A DNA stretch of 64,000 nucleotides from an uncultured Arenicella sp. (GTDB taxonomy: Bacteria; Pseudomonadota; Gammaproteobacteria; Arenicellales; Arenicellaceae), in assembly GCA_947499305.1 (NCBI GenBank), contig CANMNN010000018.1, positions 1 through 64,000 on the forward strand. The letters run 5' to 3'. Each line of letters begins with the position of its first letter. The first letter of the stretch is position 1. Shown in pieces: positions 44,025-52,439 of this stretch. Made by a program: the position numbers and the translations under genes. Below the pieces are notes generated by a model that saw only the letters and a list, made by a program, of their open reading frames with translations, did no database searches and was not told where the DNA came from.

Positions 44025-46010
44025 CTAAAAATAGAAAACCGTTAAGATGTGGATAGCCAATAAGATTGGCAACGGCCAAGTAACGACTATATGAGCCCAA
44101 GACCAAAACGAACGAATCTTAGTTGCATTAATCGGCTTGAGACGGTGACTTAAAGAAATGACTGAACTGGCAATACCTCCCATAATCAAAACTGCCAAAA
44201 AGTTGAACATCAGCAAACGATTCAAATTGTCGCCAATATGCAAACCAGTATGAATAAGCAGAATCACGGCGCACGTCACGCCTAGTGCAATATGGAACAA
44301 ACGCCAATATGCAAACTTACCCAGCTTTTGGAATTGCAGGCGTTTGCGCAATGACATTAGCAAACCGACCACTGACAAACCCAGTAAGGTGAAGCCCGTG
44401 ACCTTCTTCCAAAATTTGTCGTTCCATAAAAACTCAAGCGGCGCCGGCTGCGTTACTGATTCACCAACGGCAATACCCGGTAACGATAAGATCAACGCTG
44501 AAATAACAAATGCTGCAAGGCTCGCCACTAACATCGGAGCCCATGCCCACTCCTTTTCTCGTTCGATTTTCGTATCGGTATGCGATTCAATCAATTGCAA
44601 TAATAGAGGTTTACAAGAACCACACACGGCTCCCGCACGCGTGCGATTTGAAACCTGTGCAATGCTCGAGCATTGCGTTTGAATTGCTGAAACGACTTCA
44701 CCTTGAGTAACGCTGCTGCACTGACAAACAACGGCTGATTTTGGCCATTGACTCACGTCTCGCGATTGACTTGTCGGCCACACTCGGCCACACACTTTGA
44801 ACAAACAGCGTTGCAAAAAATTTATTTTTCTTTGCCCGAGAAAGGCCTCTTGCACCCGTGCATCTTCAGACCAAGCGCCGATACTCATAGCGCCAACCAA
44901 ACGCCCTTTATGAGTTACCAGCTTTCGATAGAGTTCCCCTTTGCTATACACATACTCACGATGAAACGGAGTTTTCGTGTAATTAACGACATCACCAACA
45001 CTGCGCACAGGCGTGTCGATAACCTTAAGACTGGTAGAAAGTAGCGAACCTGAATACAGTGACTCACCTCCGCTTAGAACATCTGCCAACACAGACGCTT
45101 GTTCATACCCTGGATTTACAATGCCGTAGGTAAGGTCATTGTGTTCGCAGCATTCACCGATAGCGTAGATCGACGGATGAGATGTTTGCAGACGATCATC
45201 GACCAGTATTCCGCGGTTGACGCGTATGCGTGCCGACCGAGCAATTTCGATATTCGGCGTAATACCGCTGCAAAACACTACCGTGTCGCACTCAATCAAA
45301 TCACCATTTCGAAGCACCACGGCAGTTACCCGCCCGGAGCCAATGATTTCGCGTACCCCAATATTTGTCATCACCCGCACGCCCATGTCTAGCAAGCTAT
45401 TTTTCAAAATGTCGGCGGCAAATTCGTCAAGTTGCCTATTCATTAAATGCTCACCTTGTTGAATGAGGCTAACCTGCGTATTGTTTTTTAGTAGAGCTTT
45501 GGCCGTTTCAAGGCCGAGTAAACCTCCGCCAACAATAACAATATGACGTGCTCGAGAGGTGCGCGCGTAGAGATGCTCAGCGTCCTTAAGACTGCGAAAC
45601 GTGTATACACCCGTTTGATTTAAGCCTTCAATATTGGGCACGTGCGCCCGCGCGCCGGTGGCAATAACCAAACGATCAAAATGATGTACTGTACCGTTTT
45701 GATCAATGAGCTGCTTGGCGCTTGGGTCGATGCTTGAAACTGCAGATTGGATAAACGAAAAGTGATCTGATTCGTCTGGCATCTGTAGCTGAATATCATC
45801 TGGTGCGATTTCTCCGGCTAATAAGGACGACAGCTGAACGCGGTTGTATGGGCGCCCGGGCTCATTACCAAATAAGGTGATCTTGCCTGCGACATTTTTA
45901 GCAGCCATCTCCTGAACAAAACGAACACCCACTGGGCCACTGCCTACAACGATTGTATGCATGCCTTGTGTTAAAGAGTGCTCGCTTTTTTGCATGTTCA
46001 GTTTATTCAT
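44025..46010 (-). CDS. NirB-like FAD/BFD oxidoreductase fused to a five-helix haem-b-like membrane domain
   Basis: The frame is open upstream to 46040 but that part lies in a hairpin, so I use ATG 46010 (661 residues); ATG 45962 is also possible. The N-terminal 400 residues are a class of pyridine-nucleotide oxidoreductase like the first part of NirB or NADH:rubredoxin reductases, with GSGPVG near 23-28, the second dinucleotide site VIVGGGLLGLE near 158-168 and an AIGECCE segment. A BFD-type [2Fe-2S] domain has CQC at 429-431 and CGSC at 463-466. Five membrane helices follow (about 490-660) with His at 573, 587, 591, 640 and 654 that could hold haem b. The sulfite/nitrite reductase part of NirB is absent. 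Confidence 0.82.
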   Translation of the reverse strand: MNKLNMQKSEHSLTQGMHTIVVGSGPVGVRFVQEMAAKNVAGKITLFGNEPGRPYNRVQLSSLLAGEIAPDDIQLQMPDESDHFSFIQSAVSSIDPSAKQLIDQNGTVHHFDRLVIATGARAHVPNIEGLNQTGVYTFRSLKDAEHLYARTSRARHIVIVGGGLLGLETAKALLKNNTQVSLIQQGEHLMNRQLDEFAADILKNSLLDMGVRVMTNIGVREIIGSGRVTAVVLRNGDLIECDTVVFCSGITPNIEIARSARIRVNRGILVDDRLQTSHPSIYAIGECCEHNDLTYGIVNPGYEQASVLADVLSGGESLYSGSLLSTSLKVIDTPVRSVGDVVNYTKTPFHREYVYSKGELYRKLVTHKGRLVGAMSIGAWSEDARVQEAFLGQRKINFLQRCLFKVCGRVWPTSQSRDVSQWPKSAVVCQCSSVTQGEVVSAIQTQCSSIAQVSNRTRAGAVCGSCKPLLLQLIESHTDTKIEREKEWAWAPMLVASLAAFVISALILSLPGIAVGESVTQPAPLEFLWNDKFWKKVTGFTLLGLSVVGLLMSLRKRLQFQKLGKFAYWRLFHIALGVTCAVILLIHTGLHIGDNLNRLLMFNFLAVLIMGGIASSVISLSHRLKPINATKIRSFWSWAHIVVTWPLPILLAIHILTVFYF

Positions 46011-46073
46011 ATTCAAAACAAAAAAGGCGCTCACAAGCACAGCATTGATTGCTGTATTTGTGAGCGCCTTTAC
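46011..46073 (-). terminator. Intrinsic terminator/attenuator directly before the oxidoreductase operon
   Basis: On the minus strand, 14-base perfect arms (46058-46071 and 46023-46036) close an inner 6-base stem ACAGCA/TGCTGT with a 5-base loop, and a run TTTTTTGTTTT follows. This is a strong intrinsic terminator, yet it ends four bases before ATG 46010. No promoter of normal quality fits between it and the gene; TTGTGA-17-AATATG overlapping it is weak. It may therefore be an attenuator or a terminator of upstream read-through. Confidence 0.75.
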
Positions 46074-46445
46074 TCAATTGATCCAATGCTTGTAGCTACT
46101 AACGCGTAGTATCTAAGTCATTAAGCACTGTTTAAAATCTATGTTTTCTATCGTTAAATTGGATATTGCTAGTTTGCTTGGTCTCTACTGATTTAGGTTT
46201 AATTGGTCACCAAATCGGTGCAATGAACGTCTAATTTGCACGAATAACAACCAATTAGTTAGAAAAAGTCTCAATTTAGTGTTCGTGTCGCTGCAAATTC
46301 TCCCTAAGGAATAAGGTCCTCAGAACAATAATTGCTCGATCTAAACGCGATCTCTAATTCAATAGCTACATCTATAGTATCTAGCGTTGAGCAAAACTCA
46401 TGCCAACTTCGAAAGACAGGTCGAGATTGCTCGGGTAGTGATGGG
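46074..46445. other. Intergenic region (372 bases) before the attenuator
   Basis: No gene is supported here: reading frames are short and lack ribosome sites. It probably holds the promoter and 5' leader of the minus-strand oxidoreductase operon. I could not find a convincing sigma-70 promoter or a complete FNR or NsrR site by eye. A TTGATC-type half-site near 46077 is too weak to name. Confidence 0.4.
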
Positions 46446-46922
46446 TCAAAAGATCGATTTTTGCATGTACAAACAACCATCAATGTCGTCGTTACCGGGG
46501 TAATCGACGATCGAAAACCCAAGCTTCTGATAGGCCTTAACCGCCGAGCCGTTGCTGGGATACACTAATAAAGACGCCTTAGAAATCGATAGCCCTACGT
46601 GCGCTGCGGCGGTTAAATTTGACACCAATTCAGCAACTACACCCTCACCTCTCCTTGTTGGTGATACTGCGAGGCGACATAAATGAGCGCAACCATGACG
46701 TAAGTAAAATTGACCAAAGCCGATCAGCTCTTGCTGGCTCAACATACTGAAGGAACTAATCGAAGAGGGGCTTGGTGACTCTAAGATACTTTTCACGAAA
46801 ACTTCGAGATCTTGAGTAAAATCAATACCGGGGCCTGCCCATTGTGCGATTTGCTGTTGATCGGCAAACCAAGTAATTAATTGTGCTGCGTGCTCATTTT
46901 GAAAATCGATAAATCGGCTCAT
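46446..46922 (-). CDS. GNAT-family N-acetyltransferase
   Basis: The 158-residue protein has GNAT spacing: RLAVSPTRRGEGVVAELVSNL near 85-105 (acetyl-CoA pyrophosphate loop R-x-x-G-x-G/V), and SNGSAVKAYQKLGFSIVDYP near 125-145. Substrate is unknown. It is 17 bases after the VOC gene and ends a short minus-strand set. Its transcript could reach the terminator before the oxidoreductase operon 370 bases downstream. Confidence 0.85.
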   Translation of the reverse strand: MSRFIDFQNEHAAQLITWFADQQQIAQWAGPGIDFTQDLEVFVKSILESPSPSSISSFSMLSQQELIGFGQFYLRHGCAHLCRLAVSPTRRGEGVVAELVSNLTAAAHVGLSISKASLLVYPSNGSAVKAYQKLGFSIVDYPGNDDIDGCLYMQKSIF

Positions 46923-46939
46923 AAGCCAGCTCCTTACAG

Positions 46940-47317
46940 CTATTTGAATTCGCGTAGCTGAAAAATATTCCCTTCTGGGTCGACAGCATTACACACGCTG
47001 AATACAGGATTGCTCCACACTTCTTGCATGGTTTTACCGCCGAGTTCGACAAGCCGCTGATTCGCCACGTCCAAATTTGCAACGCTAAAGAAAAGTTTAA
47101 TGGACGACTCCCTCGGCGACTCTGAATTTGGTGGCACCTTAATCCCTTCAGGGAGCTCATGCACAATTAGCTGCAGGCCTTCGCAAGCGAGAATTGTCAA
47201 ATCAGGAGTTTGGCGAACCACGTTCGCACTTAGCAGCATTGAATAGAAATCTACTAATACGCTGACATTGTGAGCGTAAACGAACGCGCCAGATTTTGCT
47301 GGGACAGCCATAATCAT
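46940..47317 (-). CDS. VOC/glyoxalase-superfamily protein
   Basis: The 125-residue protein is a single VOC module: FVYAHNVSVLVDFYSMLL at the start, LQLIVHELP, then SVANLDVANQRLVELGG and CNAVDPEGNIFQLREF at the end. The metal ligands are consistent with a His near the start and a Glu in the last strand (FQLREF has Q and E). Known: VOC proteins include glyoxalase I, dioxygenases and resistance proteins. Its role is not determined. It is just upstream of the GNAT gene, possibly in one operon. Confidence 0.8.
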   Translation of the reverse strand: MIMAVPAKSGAFVYAHNVSVLVDFYSMLLSANVVRQTPDLTILACEGLQLIVHELPEGIKVPPNSESPRESSIKLFFSVANLDVANQRLVELGGKTMQEVWSNPVFSVCNAVDPEGNIFQLREFK

Positions 47318-47359
47318 TCATCTATAAGCAGGTCAGTTTTGAGTGCAGTACAGTTAGTA

Positions 47360-47578
47360 CTAAGCAGCTACTCCAGATTGATGGCTTGGTCGCCAACCGA
47401 AAATACGAGCCGGTAGAAGCAAAATCGATTTCATAAGAGTAAATACACCTCCAATGGCAAAACCGAGTAATTTAAACGGCAAACTTATTAGCCACACCAA
47501 AGGCCATAACACTAACACCAACATGGCTAGCGGCCATGATAGAACAAACAAAATACACCAAAGTAAAAACGCGACCAT
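47360..47578 (-). CDS. Small inner-membrane protein
   Basis: The 72-residue protein is almost entirely hydrophobic, with two or three helices (about 2-33 and 37-60), and a short hydrophilic tail. I recognise no named family. It starts the minus-strand set that runs into the VOC and GNAT genes, 42 bases before the VOC ATG. Confidence 0.55.
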   Translation of the reverse strand: MVAFLLWCILFVLSWPLAMLVLVLWPLVWLISLPFKLLGFAIGGVFTLMKSILLLPARIFGWRPSHQSGVAA

Positions 47579-47765
47579 TTTCTAAGCCTCCATGAATAAC
47601 ACTACAAGCCTAAACTTCACAACACAGTATATACCAGCGCTGTAAAGCATTCTGAGAGTTCTTAATGCGCGTGCAACAAACACTCACATGCGGTAATGTC
47701 TAATAGTTTCCGCTACCGACGACTCGGTAAGTAAGACTCATCAAACAATCATAGACGATCATAAT

Positions 47766-48932
47766 ATGCTGAAGAAAATCATTTTGTCACTAGGGGTTCT
47801 GATTGCTATTGCGATCATAGCAGTCATTACTTTTGCACCCAGTATGGTCGAAAAGTCGATGAACGTGGTCAAGGAACATGAGCCGTTTGAAATCAGCGAC
47901 GAGGCCAAACAACTTCATTCCACTTTGACTGTAGGCGATTGGCACGCCGACAGCCTATTGTGGAACCGTGATTTGTCAGAGCGCGCGAACTTCGGACAAG
48001 TCGACTTACCTCGCCTGCAAGCCGGAAACGTGAGCTTGCAGATGTTCACCACCGTAACCAAATCGCCGAGCGGTTTGAATTATGCTGAGAATTCAAGTGA
48101 CGCGCCTGATGACATCACCAGTCTGGCGGTAGTTCAATTATGGCCAGTCGACACCTGGACTAGCCTTGCAGCAAGGGCTCTATACCAAGCTCGTCGCTTG
48201 CATGATCTAGAGAGCAAAAATCCAAAAGACTTGATGATCATTAAATCAAAGGCCGACCTAGCAAACTTCACGACGAAACGAACCAGTAACAAAAAATTAG
48301 TTGGTGGTTTAATCGGCACAGAAGGCTCACATGCGCTTGATGGCAAGCTTGAAAATGTTCAGGTGTTATTCGATGCCGGCTTTCGAATGATGAGCCTACA
48401 ACACTTTTTCGACAACAAGCTCGGCGGCTCTTTGCATGGAGTAAGCCAAGCTGGCTTAACTGACTTTGGCAAACAAGTAATCAACAAAACGGATGAGCTC
48501 GATATCATTCTCGACCTTTCGCACTCGTCAGAAGCGACCGTTGTTGATGCCTTAGAAATCTACGACAAGCCTGTGGTCATAAGCCATACTGGCTTTAAAG
48601 GTCACTGCGATACCGAGAGAAATATTGCCGATAACTTAATGCAAAAAATTGCAGCCAATGGCGGGCTAATCGCCGTAGGCTATTGGGATGGTGCGGTCTG
48701 TGGTGATTCGCCTAGAGATGTTGTCAACGCAATGAAGTACGGCCTGGAACTTGTCGGCGAAGACCACATTTCACTCGGCTCAGACTATGATGGCTCAGTA
48801 ACCGTTGGTTTTGATACCAGCGAACTCGAAGCCCTGACCCAAGAAATGATGAACCAAAATTTTAGCGAAGTCCAAATACGCAAAATAATGGGCGGCAATA
48901 TGCTTAGGTTTTTAGAGCTTTATTTACCTTAG
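47766..48932 (+). CDS. Membrane dipeptidase (M19 family)
   Basis: The 388-residue protein has one N-terminal membrane anchor (about 5-24). The metal site residues of M19 are present: H-x-D in DWHADSLLW near 60-65, Glu in GTEGSHAL near 183, His in DLSHSS near 258, and His in ISHTGFKG near 280. Known: these zinc enzymes cleave dipeptides and can act on beta-lactams. Its stop overlaps that of the convergent 550-residue gene by four bases. Confidence 0.9.
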   Translation: MLKKIILSLGVLIAIAIIAVITFAPSMVEKSMNVVKEHEPFEISDEAKQLHSTLTVGDWHADSLLWNRDLSERANFGQVDLPRLQAGNVSLQMFTTVTKSPSGLNYAENSSDAPDDITSLAVVQLWPVDTWTSLAARALYQARRLHDLESKNPKDLMIIKSKADLANFTTKRTSNKKLVGGLIGTEGSHALDGKLENVQVLFDAGFRMMSLQHFFDNKLGGSLHGVSQAGLTDFGKQVINKTDELDIILDLSHSSEATVVDALEIYDKPVVISHTGFKGHCDTERNIADNLMQKIAANGGLIAVGYWDGAVCGDSPRDVVNAMKYGLELVGEDHISLGSDYDGSVTVGFDTSELEALTQEMMNQNFSEVQIRKIMGGNMLRFLELYLP

Positions 48933-50581
48933 CGCATTCGACATATTACGCTAAGCTTTAGAGGTTCGAAGTAGGCGGCCTGAAGACCAAGAGTCGATTC
49001 AAGCAATACAGGCATCTCTCTACATTGAGCCAATGCCCTTTTTTCATAGCCGAATCGGCAATTGAGTTTCGGAAACTGATCACACAACTCAAGGACGCGC
49101 TGCGAGTATTTTGCCTTTGGCTGAGCAATAAGTTCGACTGGTTCGAAGCCATGATCCCGCAGCTTACCGCGCCAAGAAAAAGGTTGATCAAGAGACAAGT
49201 TTAGACCTCGGTGGACATAAGCCACATTCAATTTGCTCGCCTCTAGAGTTTCAACGCTTTTTGTTTCAGATTGAACGTCAATTTCCAATAGCACACTGGC
49301 GCGATTGCTTGATGAATTCAAGGCCTTGATATCGGATAGAAATTGATTTTCTAAACGAAATTCTACAACCCTCAAATCAGATTCAGCCTTACTAGATACA
49401 GACCAAACCGCAGCAAGCCCAAGGTTAAAGACAACCGCAAGGACCATTGCGACTTGACTACTAATGGCAGTCGAATAATCGGCACGCTTAGCAATAATCA
49501 AATTTTGCGCTATCGCAACAACGATCATCAAGGCTATCAGAGAGGGCACTGAAACTCGCCAAGCAGTGGGGTTTTGACCTGTTACCAAAAAGAGGGCCGT
49601 TGGCAACAATAAAAGTAAGCCAGCGTACACAGTATAAAGAAAACAATTTACCAGCGACTTGGTACGTATATAAGCAGCACTCCCTACCAAAATCGGTATT
49701 AACAAGGCTACCCATCTCCAGCTCGACAAAGCGGACTCTATCGAGAAGAATTGACTAAGCGGTGTGGCATATACATTCGAGAGAACATTGGTCACAGCTT
49801 GGTATTTTGTCGACAAGAACTCACTCATAGACAGACCACTCACCATACCTCGAGCAATAATATTCTCAGCTCCAAACCATGCTTCAGCGGCCCAGCGGCT
49901 TAATAAATAAACAGTGGTAAGCAAAAGAAAGATGGAGCTTTTCTTAATGGCCTCTATAAAATCGAGTCTTTGACCACTTGAGGCTCTCGCACCTAGTTCA
50001 GAAGCCGCTAATAATATAAAAACAATCAGATATAGCTCGGCGGTAAATAGAACTACCAGTAATAGGCTAACAGCCCACCATATGACAACTGTACTTTGCC
50101 GGCGCTCGACAATAAGATAACAAAAGGCGCAGAGTGCGAGAATCATGCCACCAGGCCCAACTATATTCCAAAGAGAAACATCATTAATGATGGGGTGGCT
50201 CAAGAACGGTATCGGCACAGATGCTGAAATCGCTATGGGGAAGCGCCAGTGCCGCATGCACAAACAAAGAATTAACGAAAATAACGCGAGTCCGCCGCCA
50301 GCTAGTAGCTTAGGGCCGGATGAATCTAAAAATTCAGGTGCATGCTCCTCGGCCAGACACATACCAGCATCAAAAATCCAGCGATAGTCTTTAGCCGGAA
50401 ACCGGCAGGGGTCGGCAGTGCTTGGTCGACCTTCGCTCACTCTTAAATAATCGTCGAAAAACCGAACGTTCTGATCAATTGATTCGTAACGAGGGAGAAG
50501 CCAAACAATGAAATAGCCTAAAAATAATATAACTAACAGCCAACGGCTAAATAACGGCTCTCTATCGGACTCGTGATGCAT
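48929..50581 (-). CDS. Polytopic membrane protein, possible glycosyltransferase-like
   Basis: The 550-residue protein has about ten membrane helices and a C-terminal soluble part from about 410. An N-terminal loop has a DDYLR segment near 43-47, somewhat like the first loop of GT-C transferases, which carries acidic residues. This is the only reason to name that class, and no donor or acceptor motif is clear. No functional neighbours help. Probably an inner-membrane protein handling lipid-linked sugars, but I am not sure. Confidence 0.5.
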   Translation of the reverse strand: MHHESDREPLFSRWLLVILFLGYFIVWLLPRYESIDQNVRFFDDYLRVSEGRPSTADPCRFPAKDYRWIFDAGMCLAEEHAPEFLDSSGPKLLAGGGLALFSLILCLCMRHWRFPIAISASVPIPFLSHPIINDVSLWNIVGPGGMILALCAFCYLIVERRQSTVVIWWAVSLLLVVLFTAELYLIVFILLAASELGARASSGQRLDFIEAIKKSSIFLLLTTVYLLSRWAAEAWFGAENIIARGMVSGLSMSEFLSTKYQAVTNVLSNVYATPLSQFFSIESALSSWRWVALLIPILVGSAAYIRTKSLVNCFLYTVYAGLLLLLPTALFLVTGQNPTAWRVSVPSLIALMIVVAIAQNLIIAKRADYSTAISSQVAMVLAVVFNLGLAAVWSVSSKAESDLRVVEFRLENQFLSDIKALNSSSNRASVLLEIDVQSETKSVETLEASKLNVAYVHRGLNLSLDQPFSWRGKLRDHGFEPVELIAQPKAKYSQRVLELCDQFPKLNCRFGYEKRALAQCREMPVLLESTLGLQAAYFEPLKLSVICRMR

Positions 50582-50818
50582 GAACGAATGAGTGATTTAG
50601 TAGATCAAAGATAAATAACTAGTGTAGCAAAGTATTCGAGTCGACCTACTTATCATCGAACAACAATTTCGGCAGCAACTAGCTAATCAAAAGATAGACA
50701 GTGCAAAGAGTGAATATGCATTACTAATGAGCCCAATCCTAATCGCACCTTACATTTATAGAGGAATACTACTTAAAAACGAGTCTAGCTAAGAGTTACA
50801 TCTTTGTTTCGGGCAGCA

Positions 50819-50848
50819 TTGAAGTAATGGCGCTTCTCGATAGATAAT
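50819..50848 (+). promoter_or_regulatory. Sigma-70 promoter before the alpha/beta-hydrolase lipoprotein gene
   Basis: TTGAAG (50819-50824), an 18-base spacer and GATAAT (50843-50848) make a good promoter. Transcription would start near 50855, only eight bases before the first ATG at 50863, so the ATG at 50935 fits better. The rest of the 350-base gap from 50582 shows no gene. Confidence 0.6.
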
Positions 50849-50934
50849 ATAATTGTCCTTCAATGAAGATCATACTCACCAAATCAAAGGCAGCTATATG
50901 CCCAATTTTTAGCAAACACTATGGCCCAGACCAA

Positions 50935-52293
50935 ATGATAGTACGCCTCATTGTTGTTGTTTCAACTGCGTTTATTCTAAGTGCGTGCACTGCGAATAAG
51001 CAATTACGGACTGAGTTTGTAAGCGAAAATTGTCTATGGGGCGAGGCCAATTGCGAGAACTCGATACTTGAACATTATCTAGAATATGATTTAGGGTTTA
51101 TCGAATTTACCGAACGCGGCAACCCTTACGATCGGGATAGTATTCAACGCGTATTGCAGCATATTGACCAAGAAGCGAAAAGCGAAGATGGTGCGGCGGT
51201 GTTCGTTTTCGTGCATGGTTGGAAGCACAATGCTAAACACAGCGATTCCAACGTCGTTCAGTTTCGCGAGTTTTTGTCGCGAGCAGCGGAGAACAATGTT
51301 GTCGGTGAGCGTAAGGTTATTGGCCTATATTTAGGTTGGCGTGGCTCGTTCACGAATGTGCCTTTTTTAAAAGAAACTACCTATTGGGCGAGAAAAGCTG
51401 TTGCTGAAGAAGTAGGTGCTGGCGGGGTTACTGAGATCTTTTCCCAATTGCACCAAATACTAGTGGCTCAAACTCTCCAAACCTCTACAAAAAACAGTTA
51501 TGTAATTATTGGCCACAGCTTTGGCGGTGCGATAGTACTCTCAGCATTGCATGACGTGTTACTCAACGACCTAATAGCAGCGCGAACCTCGTTTAAGGAA
51601 ACCGCGCAAACATGCAGTAAAGTTAGCCGCTTTGCCGACGCGTTGATTTTACTCAACCCCGCGATCGAAGCTAATAAGATGGTGTTACTTAAAGAGGCGG
51701 CCGCTCGATGTCAATTTGACCACAATCAAGCTCCGTTAATGCACATACTCAGCAGCGACGGCGACATCGCGACACGCGTGTTTTTTCCATTGGGGGAGCT
51801 AGCCAACATCGCTTCTCCTCAAAGCCCCAAAAAGCTAAAGCGAACGATCAACGGCAAAAACATTGTTCTCGATGAACGGAAATTATCGCTCAATACAGCA
51901 GGTAATATTCAACAGTTTCGAACCGCGCACTTGTCCTTTGATAAGAGCGCGCGCCAATGGCGAATGGCCCAATGTAAAGACGACCTAGATGAATGCGGGG
52001 TTCTTTCCAGCAAACAGCAAGATAACCACATTTTGGTTAGTGAACATGACCCCCTTCGGTTCATAAAAACCGATACCGCCTTCATCAAAAATCACAATGA
52101 TGCATTTAGCTGCTACGTTCAGAGTTTTATCTCGTCGACAGTATTCGAAACGCAATTCATCGAAAATAGCAACCTCATGCTAAGTGTCGATCAGGACGAA
52201 CGAGCCTGCATGACAAAAGGCGGGGAGCAGTTCGACTTTATGCAATGCTTCAATAGCCAAATAGAAAATTACGATTGCGCTAGGCCTGAATAA
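50935..52293 (+). CDS. Alpha/beta-hydrolase lipoprotein
   Basis: ATG 50935 gives a lipoprotein signal (VVVSTAFILSAC, Cys near 18) directly; the longer frame from 50863 would put 24 polar residues in front. The 452-residue protein has an alpha/beta-hydrolase core with FVFVHGWKHNAKH near 93-105 (oxyanion His-Gly) and the nucleophile elbow GHSFGG near 193-198 (Ser at 195). An Asp in SSDGDIATRVF and a His in the C-terminal half may complete the triad. It looks like an esterase or lipase-like surface enzyme of the DUF900 type. Substrate unknown. Confidence 0.75.
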   Translation: MIVRLIVVVSTAFILSACTANKQLRTEFVSENCLWGEANCENSILEHYLEYDLGFIEFTERGNPYDRDSIQRVLQHIDQEAKSEDGAAVFVFVHGWKHNAKHSDSNVVQFREFLSRAAENNVVGERKVIGLYLGWRGSFTNVPFLKETTYWARKAVAEEVGAGGVTEIFSQLHQILVAQTLQTSTKNSYVIIGHSFGGAIVLSALHDVLLNDLIAARTSFKETAQTCSKVSRFADALILLNPAIEANKMVLLKEAAARCQFDHNQAPLMHILSSDGDIATRVFFPLGELANIASPQSPKKLKRTINGKNIVLDERKLSLNTAGNIQQFRTAHLSFDKSARQWRMAQCKDDLDECGVLSSKQQDNHILVSEHDPLRFIKTDTAFIKNHNDAFSCYVQSFISSTVFETQFIENSNLMLSVDQDERACMTKGGEQFDFMQCFNSQIENYDCARPE

Positions 52294-52439
52294 TAAAATA
52301 TAGACCTTAGAGCAGGGCTGTGACAAAAATTTAACACTAGACATTTAATCCGTTGGCAAGGATGCTTAGGCAGTGATCGCCCCCCTACGGCGTATTAACA
52401 ACTACCGAAACCATTAAGTTACTATCAGTAAAACTACCC

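Noticed and set aside
44025-46010. Assimilatory nitrite reductase NirB
   Set aside because: Only the flavin and BFD parts are present. The siroheme/[4Fe-4S] reductase half is replaced by membrane helices.
45962-46040. Start of the oxidoreductase at 46040
   Set aside because: That start falls inside the terminator hairpin and adds a hydrophobic prefix unlike the family; starts at 46010 or 45962 are more plausible.
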